From: CAJXSN01 sp947492235 | GTDB lineage: Bacteria; Pseudomonadota; Alphaproteobacteria; Sphingomonadales; Sphingomonadaceae | NCBI RefSeq assembly: GCF_042492175.1 | Contig: NZ_CP170453.1 | Coordinates: 1,674,001 to 1,738,000 of the forward strand | Length of the DNA stretch: 64,000 bases | Reading direction: 5' to 3' | Shown: positions 63,434-64,000 of the stretch, piece after piece | Numbering within the stretch: the stretch's first letter is position 1 | Layout: each line of letters starts with the position of its first letter | Position numbers and translations under genes: made by a program | The notes under the pieces: model-generated | Databases searched by the model: none | Told to the model about the DNA's origin: nothing | Seen by the model: the letters and a program-made list of their open reading frames with translations, nothing else

Positions 63434-63444
63434 GATGCCGAGCT

Positions 63445-63579
63445 CCCCTCCTTTTTAAAGGAGGGGCCGGGGGTGGTTCCGGCGCGGCAGCGCCGTTCTG
63501 CAATCCAGCACCACCCCGCTGCGACTAGGCATTGCTTCGCAACGCCAAGTCTCACTGCCCCTCCTCTGAAGAGGAGGGG
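63445..63579. repeat. Composite palindromic repeat between gcvH and gcvPA
   Basis: Four hairpins follow each other. CCCCTCCTTT/AAAGGAGGGG (63445-63466), CGGCGC/GCGCCG inside a GGGTGGT...ACCACCC pair, GACTaGGCaTTGC/GCAAcGCCaAGTC, and CCCCTCCTCT/AGAGGAGGGG (63558-63579). The outer hairpins are near-copies. This is a mobile-looking repetitive element of the kind scattered in Sphingomonadales genomes. It lies inside the gcv operon. Confidence 0.7.
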
Positions 63580-63594
63580 ATTTGAGGATAGAAA

Positions 63595-64000
63595 ATGCGC
63601 TACCTACCCCTGACCGACACTGATCGCAGTGACATGCTGGCCACCATTGGCGCGGACAGCATCGATGATCTGTTTACCGATGTGCCCGAAGAAGCGCGGC
63701 TGGATGGCCCGATCCATGGCCTGCCGATGCATGCCAGCGAGATGGCGGTCGAGAAGCACATGCGCAGGCTGAGCAAGAAGAACCTTGCAGCAGCCGATGC
63801 AGCGTTTTTTTTGGGGGCAGGGGCCTACAAGCATCACGTGCCAGCGTCGGTCGATCACATCATCCAGCGCGGCGAATTCCTAACCGCTTACACGCCCTAT
63901 CAGCCGGAAATCGCGCAGGGCACGCTGCAGATGCTGTTCGAGTTCCAGACGCAGGTTGCGCGCCTCTATGGCTGCGCGGTGGCCAATGCCTCGATGTATG
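63595..64000 (+). CDS. gcvPA: Glycine dehydrogenase (decarboxylating) subunit 1, N-terminal part (cut by window edge)
   Basis: The first ~135 residues (MRYLPLTDTDRSDMLATIGA, FFLGAGAYKHHVPASVDHII, FLTAYTPYQPEIAQGTLQML) are those of GcvPA, the alpha subunit of the two-subunit P protein. The P protein decarboxylates glycine with PLP and loads the residue on GcvH. The gene runs off the right edge with no stop in the window. GAGGATAG precedes the ATG at 63595. It follows gcvH after the repeat element, so it likely remains part of the same operon. Confidence 0.94.
   Translation, partial: MRYLPLTDTDRSDMLATIGADSIDDLFTDVPEEARLDGPIHGLPMHASEMAVEKHMRRLSKKNLAAADAAFFLGAGAYKHHVPASVDHIIQRGEFLTAYTPYQPEIAQGTLQMLFEFQTQVARLYGCAVANASMY

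Overview
The window reads as chromosomal DNA of an alphaproteobacterium of the order Sphingomonadales, most likely family Erythrobacteraceae (Erythrobacter/Altererythrobacter-like). Support comes from the high G+C content, the PhyR-NepR-EcfG general stress response locus with EcfG-type promoters, a two-gene cobalamin methionine synthase, a tandem glycine riboswitch before gcvT, a phasin and class I PHA synthase, and short intergenic repeats typical of this order. The species assignment is inference. About 57 protein genes, three tRNAs, one riboswitch and several regulatory sites can be supported. Most of the other long reading frames are antisense shadows.

Layout. 1-3.5 kb: start of ispG, a SigF/NrsF-type ECF sigma and anti-sigma pair with a matching autoregulatory promoter, an SDR oxidoreductase and a GNAT enzyme. 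3.5-9.3 kb: CmpX-like channel protein, periplasmic isoaspartyl peptidase, desaturase, pheA, membrane cytochrome c, rlmE. 9.3-17 kb: ppx, tRNA-Gln, PepSY-like membrane protein, LOG protein, thiD, glmM, a DAACS symporter and sodB with a strong terminator. 17-22.7 kb: AI-2E transporter and the general stress response locus (ecfG, nepR, HWE/CHASE kinase, phyR, single-domain receiver) with two perfect EcfG promoters. 22.7-33.6 kb: acyltransferase, desaturase, GNAT, lptG-lptF, DUF427, clpS, phasin with PhaR-like operators, phaC and alaC. 33.7-36.9 kb: a tightly coupled unusual cluster (membrane-tethered LuxR-type HTH, two unknown proteins, a RadC-type JAB protein, a stand-alone OmpR-type winged helix) followed by a crotonase. 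36.9-38 kb: thioesterase, tRNA-Cys, tRNA-Thr.

The most distinctive accessory segment is 38.0-44.15 kb. It lies between the 3' end of tRNA-Thr(CGT) and a second, slightly diverged 43-bp copy of that end, which is the signature of a genomic island. No integrase remains. Its cargo is coherent: an exported PI-PLC-like phosphodiesterase, an exported lectin-like protein, and a divergently transcribed two-component system with an inverted-repeat operator between them. Just outside it lies a very large YadA-like trimeric autotransporter. This is followed by a LuxR-type regulator fused to an alpha/beta-hydrolase fold that appears to have lost its catalytic Ser and His, then a self-sufficient CYP102-type P450-reductase fusion and an aldo/keto reductase.

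54.6-64 kb: one-carbon and methionine metabolism. An ArsR-methyltransferase regulator with a palindromic operator starts a fully coupled operon with metF and split metH. A lipoprotein serine hydrolase follows, then the glycine cleavage genes gcvT-gcvH-gcvPA under a tandem glycine riboswitch. A composite hairpin repeat interrupts this operon between gcvH and gcvPA. The window ends inside gcvPA.
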